22,600 nucleotides of DNA from an uncultured Eubacteriales bacterium (GTDB lineage Bacteria; Bacillota; Clostridia; Lachnospirales; Anaerotignaceae), in NCBI GenBank assembly GCA_900548595.1, contig URLB01000012.1, positions 1 to 22,600 of the forward strand, written 5' to 3'. This document shows, one piece after another, positions 7,326-15,360 of the stretch (its first letter is position 1; every line of letters begins with the position of its first letter). Under the pieces are notes generated by a model. The model searched no databases, was not told where the DNA came from, and saw nothing but the letters and a program-made list of their open reading frames with translations. The position numbers and the translations under genes were made by a program.

Positions 7326-7357
7326 GCGTGCTTTAAATACAGCACGCTTTAGCTTTT
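7326..7357 (+). terminator. Hairpin between clpP and clpX, possible attenuator
   Basis: GCGTGCT (7326-7332) pairs with AGCACGC (7341-7347), followed by TTTAGCTTTTT. This could partly terminate or stabilise the tig-clpP transcript and lower clpX expression. I see no separate promoter before clpX, so readthrough is probably needed. Confidence 0.65.
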
Positions 7358-7382
7358 TAAAAGCAAACAGGGAGATGAATAA

Positions 7383-8675
7383 ATGCCAGCAAAAACAGAC
7401 GATAAAAAACAGCTTAGATGCTCTTTCTGCGGAAAGCCGCAGGATCAGGTTAAAAAACTTATTGCGGGTAAAGATGTATATATTTGCGATGAGTGCGTTA
7501 AACTTTGTTCTGACATTATATATGAAGACTATAATCTCGATAATGAGGAAAGCGAAACGGCTTCTCTGCCGAAACCGGCTGAAATCAAGAAAATTCTTGA
7601 CGATTATGTAATCGGACAGGAAGAGGCTAAAAAAGCTCTTTCCGTAGCGGTTTATAACCACTATAAGAGGATTATGTCAAGCGACAGCAACGACAATAAG
7701 GAAGTAGAGTTGCAGAAAAGCAATATACTTATTGTAGGACCTACTGGAGTCGGAAAAACTCTTCTGGCTCAGACGTTGGCGAAAGTTCTTAACGTACCTT
7801 TTGCCATTGCGGACGCTACAACCCTTACGGAAGCCGGATATGTGGGTGAGGACGTAGAAAATATACTTCTTAAACTTATTCAGGCTGCTGACTATGATAT
7901 AGAACGTGCCGAAAGAGGAATAGTATATATCGATGAAATAGACAAGATTACAAAGAAATCCGAAAATGTTTCCATTACAAGGGACGTAAGCGGAGAAGGC
8001 GTGCAGCAGGCGCTTTTGAAGATATTAGAGGGTACGGTTGCTTCCGTACCTCCGCAGGGAGGAAGAAAGCATCCTCACCAGGAGCTTATTCAGATAGATA
8101 CAAGCAATATCCTGTTTATATGCGGAGGAGCTTTTGTCGGTCTTGATAAAATAGTTCAGCAGAGAACGGGTGAAAAATCAATAGGTTTCGGCGCAAAGGT
8201 TCAGTCGAAAAGAGATAACTCTTTTGATGAGCTTATGAAGAAACTTCAGCCTCAGGATCTGCTTAAGTTCGGTCTTATACCGGAGTTTATAGGACGTGTT
8301 CCTGTAGTTGTAACACTTCACAGTCTCGGAGAAGACGCCCTTGTAAAGATTTTGAGCGAGCCTAAAAACGCCCTTGTAAAGCAGTATAAATACCTTTTTG
8401 AGCTTGACGATGTAGAACTTGAATTTACGGACGAGGCGGTAATGGCTATCGCAAAACAGGCTGTAGAGCGCGATACGGGCGCAAGAGGATTAAGAGCGAT
8501 TATCGAAAGCTTTATTAACGATATCATGTTCGATATTCCATCGGACAGCACAATAGAAAAGTGCATTATTACGGAAGATACGGTAAATAAATTGACCGGT
8601 CCGGAAATTATCCGCAATGAAAATAAACTTCCGTTGAAAGAAAGAAGAAAAAATCAGGACAAGGATACAGCCTGA
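7383..8675 (+). CDS. clpX: Clp protease ATP-binding subunit ClpX
   Basis: ClpX is the hexameric AAA+ unfoldase that recognises substrates and feeds them into ClpP. The N-terminal C4 zinc domain has Cys13, Cys16, Cys35 and Cys38. Walker A GPTGVGKT is at 119-126, pore loop GYVG at 152-155 and Walker B VYIDEID at 181-187. The ClpP-docking IGF loop is at 267-269 (EKSIGFGAK), and GLIPEFIGR and sensor-2 DTGARGLR follow. The product is 430 residues, normal length. ATG 7383 follows GGGAG by eight bases. The IGF loop and the neighbouring clpP indicate a working ClpXP pair. Confidence 0.98.
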   Translation: MPAKTDDKKQLRCSFCGKPQDQVKKLIAGKDVYICDECVKLCSDIIYEDYNLDNEESETASLPKPAEIKKILDDYVIGQEEAKKALSVAVYNHYKRIMSSDSNDNKEVELQKSNILIVGPTGVGKTLLAQTLAKVLNVPFAIADATTLTEAGYVGEDVENILLKLIQAADYDIERAERGIVYIDEIDKITKKSENVSITRDVSGEGVQQALLKILEGTVASVPPQGGRKHPHQELIQIDTSNILFICGGAFVGLDKIVQQRTGEKSIGFGAKVQSKRDNSFDELMKKLQPQDLLKFGLIPEFIGRVPVVVTLHSLGEDALVKILSEPKNALVKQYKYLFELDDVELEFTDEAVMAIAKQAVERDTGARGLRAIIESFINDIMFDIPSDSTIEKCIITEDTVNKLTGPEIIRNENKLPLKERRKNQDKDTA

Positions 8676-8695
8676 GTTATACAAATAATTACAGA

Positions 8696-8725
8696 AACTC
8701 CGATGTTTGTACATCGGGGTTTTTT
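8696..8725 (+). terminator. Terminator after clpX
   Basis: AACTCCGATGT (8696-8706) pairs with ACATCGGGGTT (8711-8721) through one T:G pair and a four-base loop, followed by a T-run. It ends the tig-clpP-clpX unit or attenuates readthrough into lon. Confidence 0.85.
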
Positions 8726-8735
8726 ATGTTATTAT
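8707..8735 (+). promoter_or_regulatory. Possible lon promoter overlapping the clpX terminator
   Basis: TTGTAC (8707-8712) in the terminator loop and right arm, a 17-base spacer and TATTAT (8730-8735) could form a promoter for lon. Both boxes are imperfect, and an AT-rich match by chance is possible. Confidence 0.35.
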
Positions 8736-8766
8736 ATACTTCAGTAAAGAAACAGAGGTGATAAGT

Positions 8767-11082
8767 TTGAATGATGAGAAACTTGGCTTACCGCTTATTC
8801 CGGTTAGGGGAATTGTAGTTTTCCCGAGTATGATTACAAGTTTTCCTTTGGAAGGAGATAACTCGGCGGCAGCGATTAAGGCGGCTGCGTCCGAATATAA
8901 AAATAAAGTTATTATTGCCGCGCGTAAGGGAGACAGCAGAGAGTTCTGCAAAGTAGGCGTAATTGCTTTGGTAAAACAGACGCTGATGCTCCCGGGAAAT
9001 TCAACGCATATAATAGTTGAGGGATTAAACAGGGCAAATATTTCAGAAATCAAAGACAACGGAAGTTATTTATTTGCCACGGCTGATGAAATAGAACAGG
9101 ATAAAAATGAGGATTTAGACGATGTTACGGGCGCTTATATGAAAATTGCGGCGGATTCGTTCAGCAAATATTATAAACTCACGGGAGCTAAAAATGCGAA
9201 TCAGGAACCGTTGGTTAATGTAATGAATGCCGAAAAGCCGGGACAGCTTGCCGATACTATATGCGCTTCGGTTACGATGCCCGCCTCGGAAAAACAAAAA
9301 ATACTTGAAATGTTTGACCCCGGGGAAAGGCTGGAATATATAAATGAAAAGCTTCAAAGGGAAATAAACATATTAAATATTAAAAAAGATATAGAAAGCA
9401 AAGTAAAAAAGAAGATGGAAAAATCTCAGCGGGACTATTACCTGAGGGAAGAACTTAAGGTAATCCATGAGGAGTTGGGAGACGAAGAAGAGGTACAGTC
9501 CGAGATTGACGAGCTCAGAAAGAAGCTGGGAGAAAAAAATCTTCCCGAACATGCAAAAAAAGCGGTTGAAAAAGAGCTTTCAAGAATGAAAAGAATTCCG
9601 GTTACTACTCCGGAAGCAAATATAACAAGGACTTATATCGAATATATGCTAAGTATCCCTTGGTGTGAAAAAACAGAGGACAGTAAAGATCTCATAAAAG
9701 CCGAACAAATATTAAACGAAGACCACTATGGATTGAAAAAAGTAAAAGAAAGAATATTGGAATATTTGGCTGTAAGAATAAATACGGAAGAGACAAATTC
9801 TACTATATTGTGTCTTGTAGGACCTCCGGGAGTCGGAAAAACATCTATAGCAAAGTCTATAGCAAGATGTCTGAACAGAAAATATGTCAGAATGTCCCTC
9901 GGCGGCGTTAAAGATGAGTCTGAAATAAGAGGACACAGAAGAACATATGTAAGCGCCATGCCGGGAAGGATTATAGCCGCAATGAAACAGGCTGGAACCG
10001 TAAATCCGCTTATGCTGTTGGACGAGGTTGACAAGCTTGGCGTATCAAATCAAGGAGATCCATCGGCAGCGCTGTTGGAAGTATTGGATTCCGAACAGAA
10101 TAATGCTTTCAGAGACAATTATTTGGAAGTAGGGTATGATTTATCGAAGGTATTGTTTATATGTACTGCCAATGACGTCTCTACAATACCACAGGCTTTA
10201 AGAGACAGAATGGAATTGATAGAGCTTACAGGATATACTTCCTATGAAAAGAAACAGATAGCGATAAAACATCTTGTACCTAAACAGCTGAAAGAAAACG
10301 GACTTACAAAAAACGAGCTTAAAATATCTGAAAAAGCAGTTGATGAAATAATAGAAAAATACTGCCGTGAAGCGGGCGTAAGAAAACTGGAGAGGACTAT
10401 CGGAAAAATCTGCCGTGTTTGTGTAAAACAGATATTAACGGGAAAAAAGAAGTCTGTCAGAATTACGGAGAAAAATATAGCCGACTATTTGGGAAGTCCT
10501 AAATATAAGGTAGAGCCGATGCTGAAGGAGCCTTGCGTAGGGGTTGCCAGAGGATTGGCGTGGACTCAGGTAGGAGGAGAAACGTTGCTTATTGAGGTCA
10601 ATACGATGAAAGGCAGCGGCAAGCTTGAACTTACTGGAAATATGGGAAAGGTTATGGAAGAATCCGCAAAGGTAGCGTTATCTTATATCAGGTCTCGTTC
10701 AGATGAATTCGGTATTAAAGACGATTTTTATAAAGAGATGGATATAAGTCTGCATATACCCGAGGGAGCTGTACCAAAGGACGGTCCGTCGGCAGGTATT
10801 ACAATGACGACTGCTATGTTGTCTGCGCTTACGGGAAAAGCAGTCAGAAACGACGTGGCTATGACCGGTGAAGTAACAATAACGGGAAGGGTTCTTTCAA
10901 TAGGAGGTCTTAATGAAAAAGTGCTTGCGGCAAAGCGCATAGGCATAACAAATATAATACTGCCTGAAGGAAACAACTCCGATATTCAGGAAATGCCGAA
11001 AGAGATAAAGGACGGAATGAATTTTATTTTTGTTAATAATATGAGACAGGTTGTTGAAAACGCTGTCTTCGGAGGTATTTAA
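8767..11082 (+). CDS. lon: ATP-dependent protease Lon
   Basis: Lon is a cytoplasmic AAA+ serine protease that degrades damaged and regulatory proteins. The product is 771 residues. The N-terminal substrate-binding domain (1-190, LPLIPVRGIVVFPSM) is followed by a coiled coil (about 190-260). Walker A GPPGVGKT is at 352-359 and Walker B MLLDEVD at 416-422. The protease domain has Ser675 (PKDGPSAG) and Lys718 (GGLNEKVL), the known Ser-Lys dyad. The start is TTG 8767: AGAGGTG ends six bases upstream and the resulting N terminus (MNDEKLGLPLIPVRG) fits the family. The TTG start may hold expression down. ysxC follows after one base. Confidence 0.97.
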   Translation: MNDEKLGLPLIPVRGIVVFPSMITSFPLEGDNSAAAIKAAASEYKNKVIIAARKGDSREFCKVGVIALVKQTLMLPGNSTHIIVEGLNRANISEIKDNGSYLFATADEIEQDKNEDLDDVTGAYMKIAADSFSKYYKLTGAKNANQEPLVNVMNAEKPGQLADTICASVTMPASEKQKILEMFDPGERLEYINEKLQREINILNIKKDIESKVKKKMEKSQRDYYLREELKVIHEELGDEEEVQSEIDELRKKLGEKNLPEHAKKAVEKELSRMKRIPVTTPEANITRTYIEYMLSIPWCEKTEDSKDLIKAEQILNEDHYGLKKVKERILEYLAVRINTEETNSTILCLVGPPGVGKTSIAKSIARCLNRKYVRMSLGGVKDESEIRGHRRTYVSAMPGRIIAAMKQAGTVNPLMLLDEVDKLGVSNQGDPSAALLEVLDSEQNNAFRDNYLEVGYDLSKVLFICTANDVSTIPQALRDRMELIELTGYTSYEKKQIAIKHLVPKQLKENGLTKNELKISEKAVDEIIEKYCREAGVRKLERTIGKICRVCVKQILTGKKKSVRITEKNIADYLGSPKYKVEPMLKEPCVGVARGLAWTQVGGETLLIEVNTMKGSGKLELTGNMGKVMEESAKVALSYIRSRSDEFGIKDDFYKEMDISLHIPEGAVPKDGPSAGITMTTAMLSALTGKAVRNDVAMTGEVTITGRVLSIGGLNEKVLAAKRIGITNIILPEGNNSDIQEMPKEIKDGMNFIFVNNMRQVVENAVFGGI

Positions 11083-11083
11083 T

Positions 11084-11686
11084 ATGAAAGTCAATAATGT
11101 TTCACTGGCGGCTGTCGGTGTTAAAATGAGCCAGTACCCAACGGACGGCAAGCCTGAAATTGCCTTTGCGGGCAAGTCAAACGTAGGAAAATCTACTTTG
11201 ATAAACGCTATGATAGGAAGAAAATCATTGGCAAGAACAAGTTCACAGCCCGGTAAAACGCGGACAATAAATTTTTATGATGTTGAAGACATACTCTATA
11301 TAGTTGACCTGCCGGGTTACGGATATGCTAAAGCTCCTAAAAGTGAAATCGATAAATGGGGAATGATGATAGAGGAATACCTGAATAAAAGGCAGGTATT
11401 GAAAGGCATAGTAATGCTGGTGGATATAAGACATGAGCCGGGTGAAAATGACAAAATAATGTATAACTGGCTGAAACACTATGATTATGACATAATTGTA
11501 GTAGCCACAAAAATGGATAAAATAAAAAGGTCACAGATACAAAAACAACTATCCGTTATAAAAAAAGGACTTAATATGGCTCCGGAAGATACGCTTATTC
11601 CTTTTTCCGGAGAAACGAAAGTCGGAGTAGAAGAGCTTTGGAGCGTTCTGGAAAATATAATAGGATATGAAGAGAATAGGGAGTGA
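11084..11686 (+). CDS. ysxC: Ribosome biogenesis GTPase YsxC/EngB
   Basis: This is a 200-residue TRAFAC GTPase needed for 50S subunit assembly in B. subtilis. G1 GKSNVGKS is at 30-37. G2 lies in the TRTINFY region. G3 DLPG is at 75-78 within DLPGYGYAK, G4 TKMD at 142-145 and G5 SGE at 175-177. ATG 11084 follows GGAGG (11071-11075), which lies inside the end of lon, so translation is probably coupled. The lon-ysxC order is conserved in many Bacillota. Confidence 0.96.
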   Translation: MKVNNVSLAAVGVKMSQYPTDGKPEIAFAGKSNVGKSTLINAMIGRKSLARTSSQPGKTRTINFYDVEDILYIVDLPGYGYAKAPKSEIDKWGMMIEEYLNKRQVLKGIVMLVDIRHEPGENDKIMYNWLKHYDYDIIVVATKMDKIKRSQIQKQLSVIKKGLNMAPEDTLIPFSGETKVGVEELWSVLENIIGYEENRE

Positions 11687-11691
11687 GAGCA

Positions 11692-11883
11692 ATGAAACAA
11701 AAAATTCATCTGTCGGATTCCAATATGATGATAGGAGGAGTATGCGGAGGACTCGCCGAAAGTTTAGGCATGGACGCTTCGTTTATTCGGATTGCAGCAG
11801 TACTCTTGTTTATAATGTTTCATGCGGTTATGCTACTTGTGTATATAATATTGTGGGCTATACTTCCCAGAGGGATAAGATAA
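11692..11883 (+). CDS. PspC-domain small membrane protein
   Basis: This 63-residue protein consists of one PspC domain. LSDSNMMIGGVCGGLAESLGMDASFIRIA (residues 7-35, given here as motif landmarks GGVCGGLAE and DASFIRI) is followed by a hydrophobic helix to about 58 and a basic end. In proteobacteria, PspC takes part in the phage-shock envelope stress response; the role of such stand-alone clostridial copies is not settled. ATG 11692 has AGGGAG nine bases upstream and starts five bases after the ysxC stop. It is the last gene of the operon. Confidence 0.87.
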   Translation: MKQKIHLSDSNMMIGGVCGGLAESLGMDASFIRIAAVLLFIMFHAVMLLVYIILWAILPRGIR

Positions 11884-11885
11884 AC

Positions 11886-11915
11886 AAAAACGGTGTAATT
11901 TTTTACACCGTTTTT
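11886..11915. terminator. Strong bidirectional terminator
   Basis: AAAAACGGTGTAA (11886-11898) and TTACACCGTTTTT (11903-11915) form a 13-base-pair stem with a TTTT loop, A-rich before and T-rich after. It ends the lon-ysxC-pspC unit and the convergent M23 gene, whose stop codon overlaps it by two bases. Confidence 0.92.
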
Positions 11916-12704
11916 AGTATTCCGTAAACTGTACGGGATCCATCAGCATTCCGTTTAAAGTAACCGTATAATGCAGATGAGGGCCTGTTGTAAGCCCTGT
12001 TGACCCGACATAAGCTATAACTTCTCCTTGGATTATTTTTTCTCCGATCTTAGGAAATACTTTTTGAAGGTGATTATATGTAATTGTATAACCGTCGTCG
12101 GTATTAAATGATATTACGTTTCCGTAGGTGTCGGATACATGTACATCGGTTACATATCCGCTTCTAACGGCGTAGACATTGTTTCCTTCTTCGGCGGCAA
12201 TATCAATTCCGTTATGGAATTCTTCGGTACTTAGTATCGGATTTATTCTTGAACCGCATGGAGATGTTATTATACCGTTGTCGACGGGATTTATCCAGTC
12301 TTCCGAAATAAGGGGTTCTGTAGTTACACAGGTGGAGACTCAACGGAACTTTCGGGAGATTCGCTCGGACTTTCCTTAGTTTTGTTTTCATTTATAGTCT
12401 CATTTTCGGTATATTCGGGGTTTTTCGTAGAGAATATACATTCTACAAATCCGTATATATTATCTTTTATATTGCCTTTGTCTTCAAAATTATCAAGAAC
12501 ATTTCTGCTTATTGCCGTTGCAAGGCTTTCTTTTACTTTTTTTGTTCCGCTACTGTTTGTATATGCTATTACCATTATAAATACGCATAATATGACAGCC
12601 GCTGACATTTGGTTTGCCAGGCGGTTTGATTGTTCTTTGGGGATATTGCGTGCTGATGTAGTTCTTTTTTTATAATTGCGTCTGTATGGAGGTCTGGTTT
12701 TCAT
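11914..12704 (-). pseudogene. M23 (LytM/peptidase) family metallopeptidase, frameshifted
   Basis: Two frames make up one gene. Codons from ATG 12704 encode a basic cytoplasmic end, a membrane helix (about 33-49) and an acidic Ser/Pro/Glu linker, ending at TAA 12324-12326. The peptidase domain continues in another frame down to TAA 11914-11916. It has FHNGIDIAA with ligands His and Asp, TYNHLQK and a PHLHY HxH motif, so all zinc ligands are kept. Removing two bases of the ACACA run at 12326-12330 joins them as ESPPV-TTEPLISEDW, and the total length is a multiple of three plus two. The intact product would be about 262 residues: a membrane-anchored endopeptidase or SpoIIQ-like protein. A sequencing error is possible. 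Confidence 0.85.
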
Positions 12705-12774
12705 TGTTACACTTCCGTAATAATATTTAATAAATTATATGGAGCTTGTATTGTATATATGATACAGACATAAA

Positions 12775-12808
12775 AAATAACTCCTTTCAAAAATGAAAGG
12801 AGTTATTT
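12775..12808 (-). terminator. Terminator of the HD-domain gene
   Basis: AAATAACTCCTTTCA (12775-12789) and TGAAAGGAGTTATTT (12794-12808) form a 15-base-pair perfect stem with an AAAA loop. On the minus strand it is followed by a T-run. It lies six bases after the stop of the HD gene. Confidence 0.9.
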
Positions 12809-12813
12809 CCCGA

Positions 12814-13455
12814 TTATACAATGAAATTCCACGCAAGCCTGAGTACGCGTGTGGCTGTACAGCGCATACGTTTTAACAAGAATGACGTTATATCAAATGT
12901 TTCATTATAAGCGTCCGATATACCTTCTGCAGCTGTATTTGCTGTATATAATGCCTTTTTTGCAATAAACCTGCACAAACCGCTTCCGGCCTCCATAACG
13001 GCACAGAATTTATCGGAAAAAGAAACAGCTAAAGATTCTTTGAATTTAGGTCTGCTTATTGATACACACGGCCACATATGATTTACAATAGCGTCTTTTT
13101 CTATATCATTCAGATTAAATATTCTTTCGGAGTTTCTGAGAGCCTCAAAAGGATGTTTTTTGAGGAGCTTCTGCCCGTTTTCGTCAATACTTGTATTTTC
13201 GAAAAAGTACAGGTCATGCATAAGACCTGCCCTTGCGGCAGAACGGTAGTCCCATCCAAAGTATCTGCAAAGACAATAGCTGTAATAGGATACGTTAAGA
13301 GAATGCTGAAATCTCGTTGTAAAATGATGATGTTTGTAATCAATCAGCGAGTTAACTTCATCATTGTCAAGTATGCCGGAGATACAGCTGAAAAATGTAA
13401 CTGCTTTTGTGTCATCTTCATTATACATATCGAATTTAGAACCAGTTATTTTCAC
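12814..13455 (-). CDS. HD-domain (metal-dependent phosphohydrolase-like) protein
   Basis: This is a 213-residue cytoplasmic protein. With the GTG 13455 start, the HD-superfamily residues are His51 (RFQHSLNV), His80-Asp81 (GLMHDLYFF), His101, His126 (IVNHMWP) and Asp148 (SFSDKF). All positions for a one- or two-metal phosphohydrolase are therefore present. The substrate (nucleotide, cyclic nucleotide or other) cannot be told. GTG 13455 lies ten bases after AAAGG; TTG 13461 would be only four bases away. The gene has its own promoter, a leader with two hairpins and a terminator, so it is monocistronic. Confidence 0.8.
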   Translation of the reverse strand: MKITGSKFDMYNEDDTKAVTFFSCISGILDNDEVNSLIDYKHHHFTTRFQHSLNVSYYSYCLCRYFGWDYRSAARAGLMHDLYFFENTSIDENGQKLLKKHPFEALRNSERIFNLNDIEKDAIVNHMWPCVSISRPKFKESLAVSFSDKFCAVMEAGSGLCRFIAKKALYTANTAAEGISDAYNETFDITSFLLKRMRCTATRVLRLAWNFIV

Positions 13456-13486
13456 AGTCAAACTACCTTTCCCGGTTGGATTTTTC

Positions 13487-13538
13487 TTTCTGTCCGTATA
13501 GGCGAGCGGACAGAAACAGAAAAGCGTTTTGCTTTTCT
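13487..13538 (-). promoter_or_regulatory. Tandem hairpins in the leader of the HD gene
   Basis: Two perfect inverted repeats lie back to back: TTTCTGTCCG/CGGACAGAAA (13487-13516, ten-base loop) and AGAAAAGC/GCTTTTCT (13518-13538, five-base loop). They fill the roughly 80-base leader between the predicted start of transcription near 13539 and the GTG. Neither is followed by a clear T-run on the minus strand, so they do not look like ordinary terminators. Confidence 0.55.
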
Positions 13539-13545
13539 AAGTAAT

Positions 13546-13574
13546 ATTATAGCACATAGGTATAATGGTTTCCA
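13546..13574 (-). promoter_or_regulatory. Probable promoter of the HD gene
   Basis: On the minus strand TGGAAA (13574-13569) and a perfect TATAAT (13551-13546) are 17 bases apart. Transcription would start near 13539. Confidence 0.55.
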
Positions 13575-13644
13575 TAATTATATTATTAAAAAAACAGGTA
13601 TTATATGTATTAAATCCAACAAAAATAAATGTTTATAGACCGTA

Positions 13645-14115
13645 TTATTTTGTAAGCGAAAGCATTTTGGCATCTACATAAGACGCGAGGACTTCCGGAT
13701 TTATTATTATCTGGCAGCCTCTTTGACCTGCGCTTATACTTATTTCATCAAATAATATTGCGGTTTCGTCAATAAAAGTAGGAAACTTTTTTTTCATACC
13801 TATGGGGGAGCATCCGCCTCTTATATATCCCGTAAGCGGAAGCAGCTCCTTGACATGAATCATGTCAACTTTCTTGTTGCCGGATACTGAAGCGGCTTTT
13901 TTTAAATCGAGTTCTTCGTCAACAGGTATACAGAAAACGATATAACCCGTTTTGTCTCCCTTTGTAACAAGCGTTTTAAACACCTGTTCCGCGGGAATAC
14001 CTAAAACTTCCGCAGCGTGATGACCCGAAAGGTCGCTTTCGTCATATTCGTATTCCTTTGTTGAATATTCTATATTTGCGGCGTCTAAAAGGCGCATGGC
14101 ATTTGTTTTTGTCAT
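13645..14115 (-). CDS. ybaK: YbaK/EbsC-type Cys-tRNA(Pro) deacylase
   Basis: Proteins of this family hydrolyse Cys-tRNA(Pro), a product of misacylation by prolyl-tRNA synthetase. The 156-residue product fits the single-domain form. Lys47 (EQVFKTLVTKG) matches the conserved catalytic-site lysine region. GGCSPIG (100-106) and SAGQRG (128-133) are the typical glycine motifs. ATG 14115 has GGAGGA (14128-14123) upstream. The longer reading from 14163 lacks a ribosome site. It is divergent from the Lin0512 gene. Confidence 0.92.
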   Translation of the reverse strand: MTKTNAMRLLDAANIEYSTKEYEYDESDLSGHHAAEVLGIPAEQVFKTLVTKGDKTGYIVFCIPVDEELDLKKAASVSGNKKVDMIHVKELLPLTGYIRGGCSPIGMKKKFPTFIDETAILFDEISISAGQRGCQIIINPEVLASYVDAKMLSLTK

Positions 14116-14156
14116 ATATAAATCCTCCGATTTGAATTGCGTAAAGCGTATAATAA

Positions 14157-14185
14157 TGTACAACCTTTGTAACTGATGATATAAT
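14157..14185 (+). promoter_or_regulatory. Probable promoter of the Lin0512-family gene
   Basis: TGTACA (14157-14162), a 17-base spacer and a perfect TATAAT (14180-14185) lie about 40 bases before the ATG. TTGTAA-17-TATATT (14167-14195) is an overlapping alternative. Confidence 0.5.
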
Positions 14186-14223
14186 AGTATATATTAATTA
14201 TATATATAAGGAGCTGAATTTCA

Positions 14224-14580
14224 ATGAAAAGATTTCTTGTTGAATTTGCCATGGGTACTGATCTTCACGGACAGAATGTTACAAAAGCGGCTTGCAAAGC
14301 TGTAAGAAATGCCATATCAAACTGCTGCTTATGCGGTATATCGGATTGTCTCGGCGTTGAAGATTTGGATAATAAAATGCATATACATGTTAAACTCGGC
14401 TCTACAAATCCGGACGGAATAGATGTAGAACAGGTTAAAAAGGAACTTCCGCTTGGAACAGTAGATGTAGAATGCGTACCCGGAGGTATGCAGTGCGAAG
14501 GACTTCATGTCGATGAATTCGGTGAAGGCGATAAAATTACAATGGTAATAGCCGCTTTGACGGTATATATAAAAGACTGA
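14224..14580 (+). CDS. Lin0512-family conserved protein
   Basis: This 118-residue protein matches the conserved Lin0512 family (TIGR02058-type) as I remember it: EFAMGTDLHGQNVTKAA near the N terminus, an ISNCCLCGI cysteine segment (Cys34, Cys35, Cys37, then Cys42), a central HVKLGS strand, VPGGMQCEGL, and a closing VIAALTVYI. Its function is unknown. The clustered cysteines and His15 could bind metal, but that is inference. AAGGAG (14208-14213) is ten bases before ATG 14224. It is monocistronic, with its own promoter and a terminator. Confidence 0.82.
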   Translation: MKRFLVEFAMGTDLHGQNVTKAACKAVRNAISNCCLCGISDCLGVEDLDNKMHIHVKLGSTNPDGIDVEQVKKELPLGTVDVECVPGGMQCEGLHVDEFGEGDKITMVIAALTVYIKD

Positions 14581-14592
14581 TTAAAATATATT

Positions 14593-14628
14593 AAAAAGGA
14601 TATACGGATTTTTTCGTATATCCTTTTT
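14593..14628. terminator. Bidirectional terminator
   Basis: AAAAAGGATATACG (14593-14606) pairs with CGTATATCCTTTTT (14615-14628), with T-runs usable in both directions. It separates the Lin0512 gene from the convergent DUF2161 gene. Confidence 0.92.
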
Positions 14629-14636
14629 TGATAATC

Positions 14637-15359
14637 TTAGCAGTCGGATGATATAATTTCTTTAACTTTATTTCTGTAAAAGCTTACAGCATCGGAATAT
14701 TCGTTTCCGTATAGAATTTCCAGACCTTTTTCGCTTAAGGCATAAACGCCTTTGGATATTTTTTCAAACCAACCATAGTAATTTTTATACAAAATAAGAC
14801 TGCTGTTTGTATCTCCGACAAATTTATTCAGTTGAGAGGGTGTGATATTTTTCATATATTCTACTATACAAAGAACAAAAATACTTTTTTCTCTGTATGC
14901 GGTAAGGATTTTTGTTTTGCTTACACCGCCTATATTCGTTCGTAGATTCCTTGTTTCAACTTCTTTATTTACAGAAGAACGTTTTTTACTGCTTTTCGGA
15001 ACAGAGACGTTTTCGGGAACAGATACTATGTCTACGGTCTTTAAAGGACTGTCAACGGCAACAGTGATTATACCGATGTTAAGTTTTTTCATAAGTTTTA
15101 GCATATTGTTCCATTCGGAGCCTTTTGCGCCTTTTTTGGGTCTTGGAATTACTACATATACCGAATCGGTTATTGATTGACGCTCGATTGCCTGATAAAC
15201 TAACTTAAGACAGAAATTTTTTTTCAGTTCCGCAATAATTATTTCACTATCTTTTTTTGCAATGAGGTCGCAGGATTTTACTTCGGCCTGAACGTCATAC
15301 CCAAGCGAGGTAAAGTAATTGCATACGGGAGAATATAAATCAGATTCTTTGAAGTCCAT
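14637..15359 (-). CDS. DUF2161-type PD-(D/E)XK nuclease-like protein
   Basis: This is a 240-residue protein with a restriction-endonuclease-like core at the N terminus. Glu26, Asp31 (SCDLIAKK) and Glu44-Leu-Lys46 (IIIAELKKN) give the E-D-ExK pattern. QAIERQSITDSVYVVIPRP then follows, as in DUF2161. The basic middle (KKRSSVNKE) leads to a C-terminal part (about 145-235) resembling a winged-helix-like domain (KTKILTAYR, GVYALSEKGLEIL). DNA binding and cleavage are plausible but unproven. ATG 15359 is one base beyond the stop of the upstream aminopeptidase gene and has no good ribosome site, so translation is probably coupled. Confidence 0.8.
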   Translation of the reverse strand: MDFKESDLYSPVCNYFTSLGYDVQAEVKSCDLIAKKDSEIIIAELKKNFCLKLVYQAIERQSITDSVYVVIPRPKKGAKGSEWNNMLKLMKKLNIGIITVAVDSPLKTVDIVSVPENVSVPKSSKKRSSVNKEVETRNLRTNIGGVSKTKILTAYREKSIFVLCIVEYMKNITPSQLNKFVGDTNSSLILYKNYYGWFEKISKGVYALSEKGLEILYGNEYSDAVSFYRNKVKEIISSDC

Positions 15360-15360
15360 A

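Noticed and set aside
12324..12345. Programmed -1 ribosomal frameshifting in the M23 gene
   Set aside because: The overlap between the peptidase-frame stop (TGA) and the upstream-frame stop (TAA) holds no slippery heptamer and no following stem-loop. A two-base insertion explains the shift better.
13078..13638. A 186-codon plus-strand open frame across the HD gene and its upstream region
   Set aside because: It is antisense to a gene with HD-superfamily residues, a promoter and a terminator, and shows no ribosome site or domain.
14842..15180. A 112-codon plus-strand open frame inside the DUF2161 gene
   Set aside because: It lies opposite the nuclease-like coding frame, has no ribosome site and no recognisable motif.
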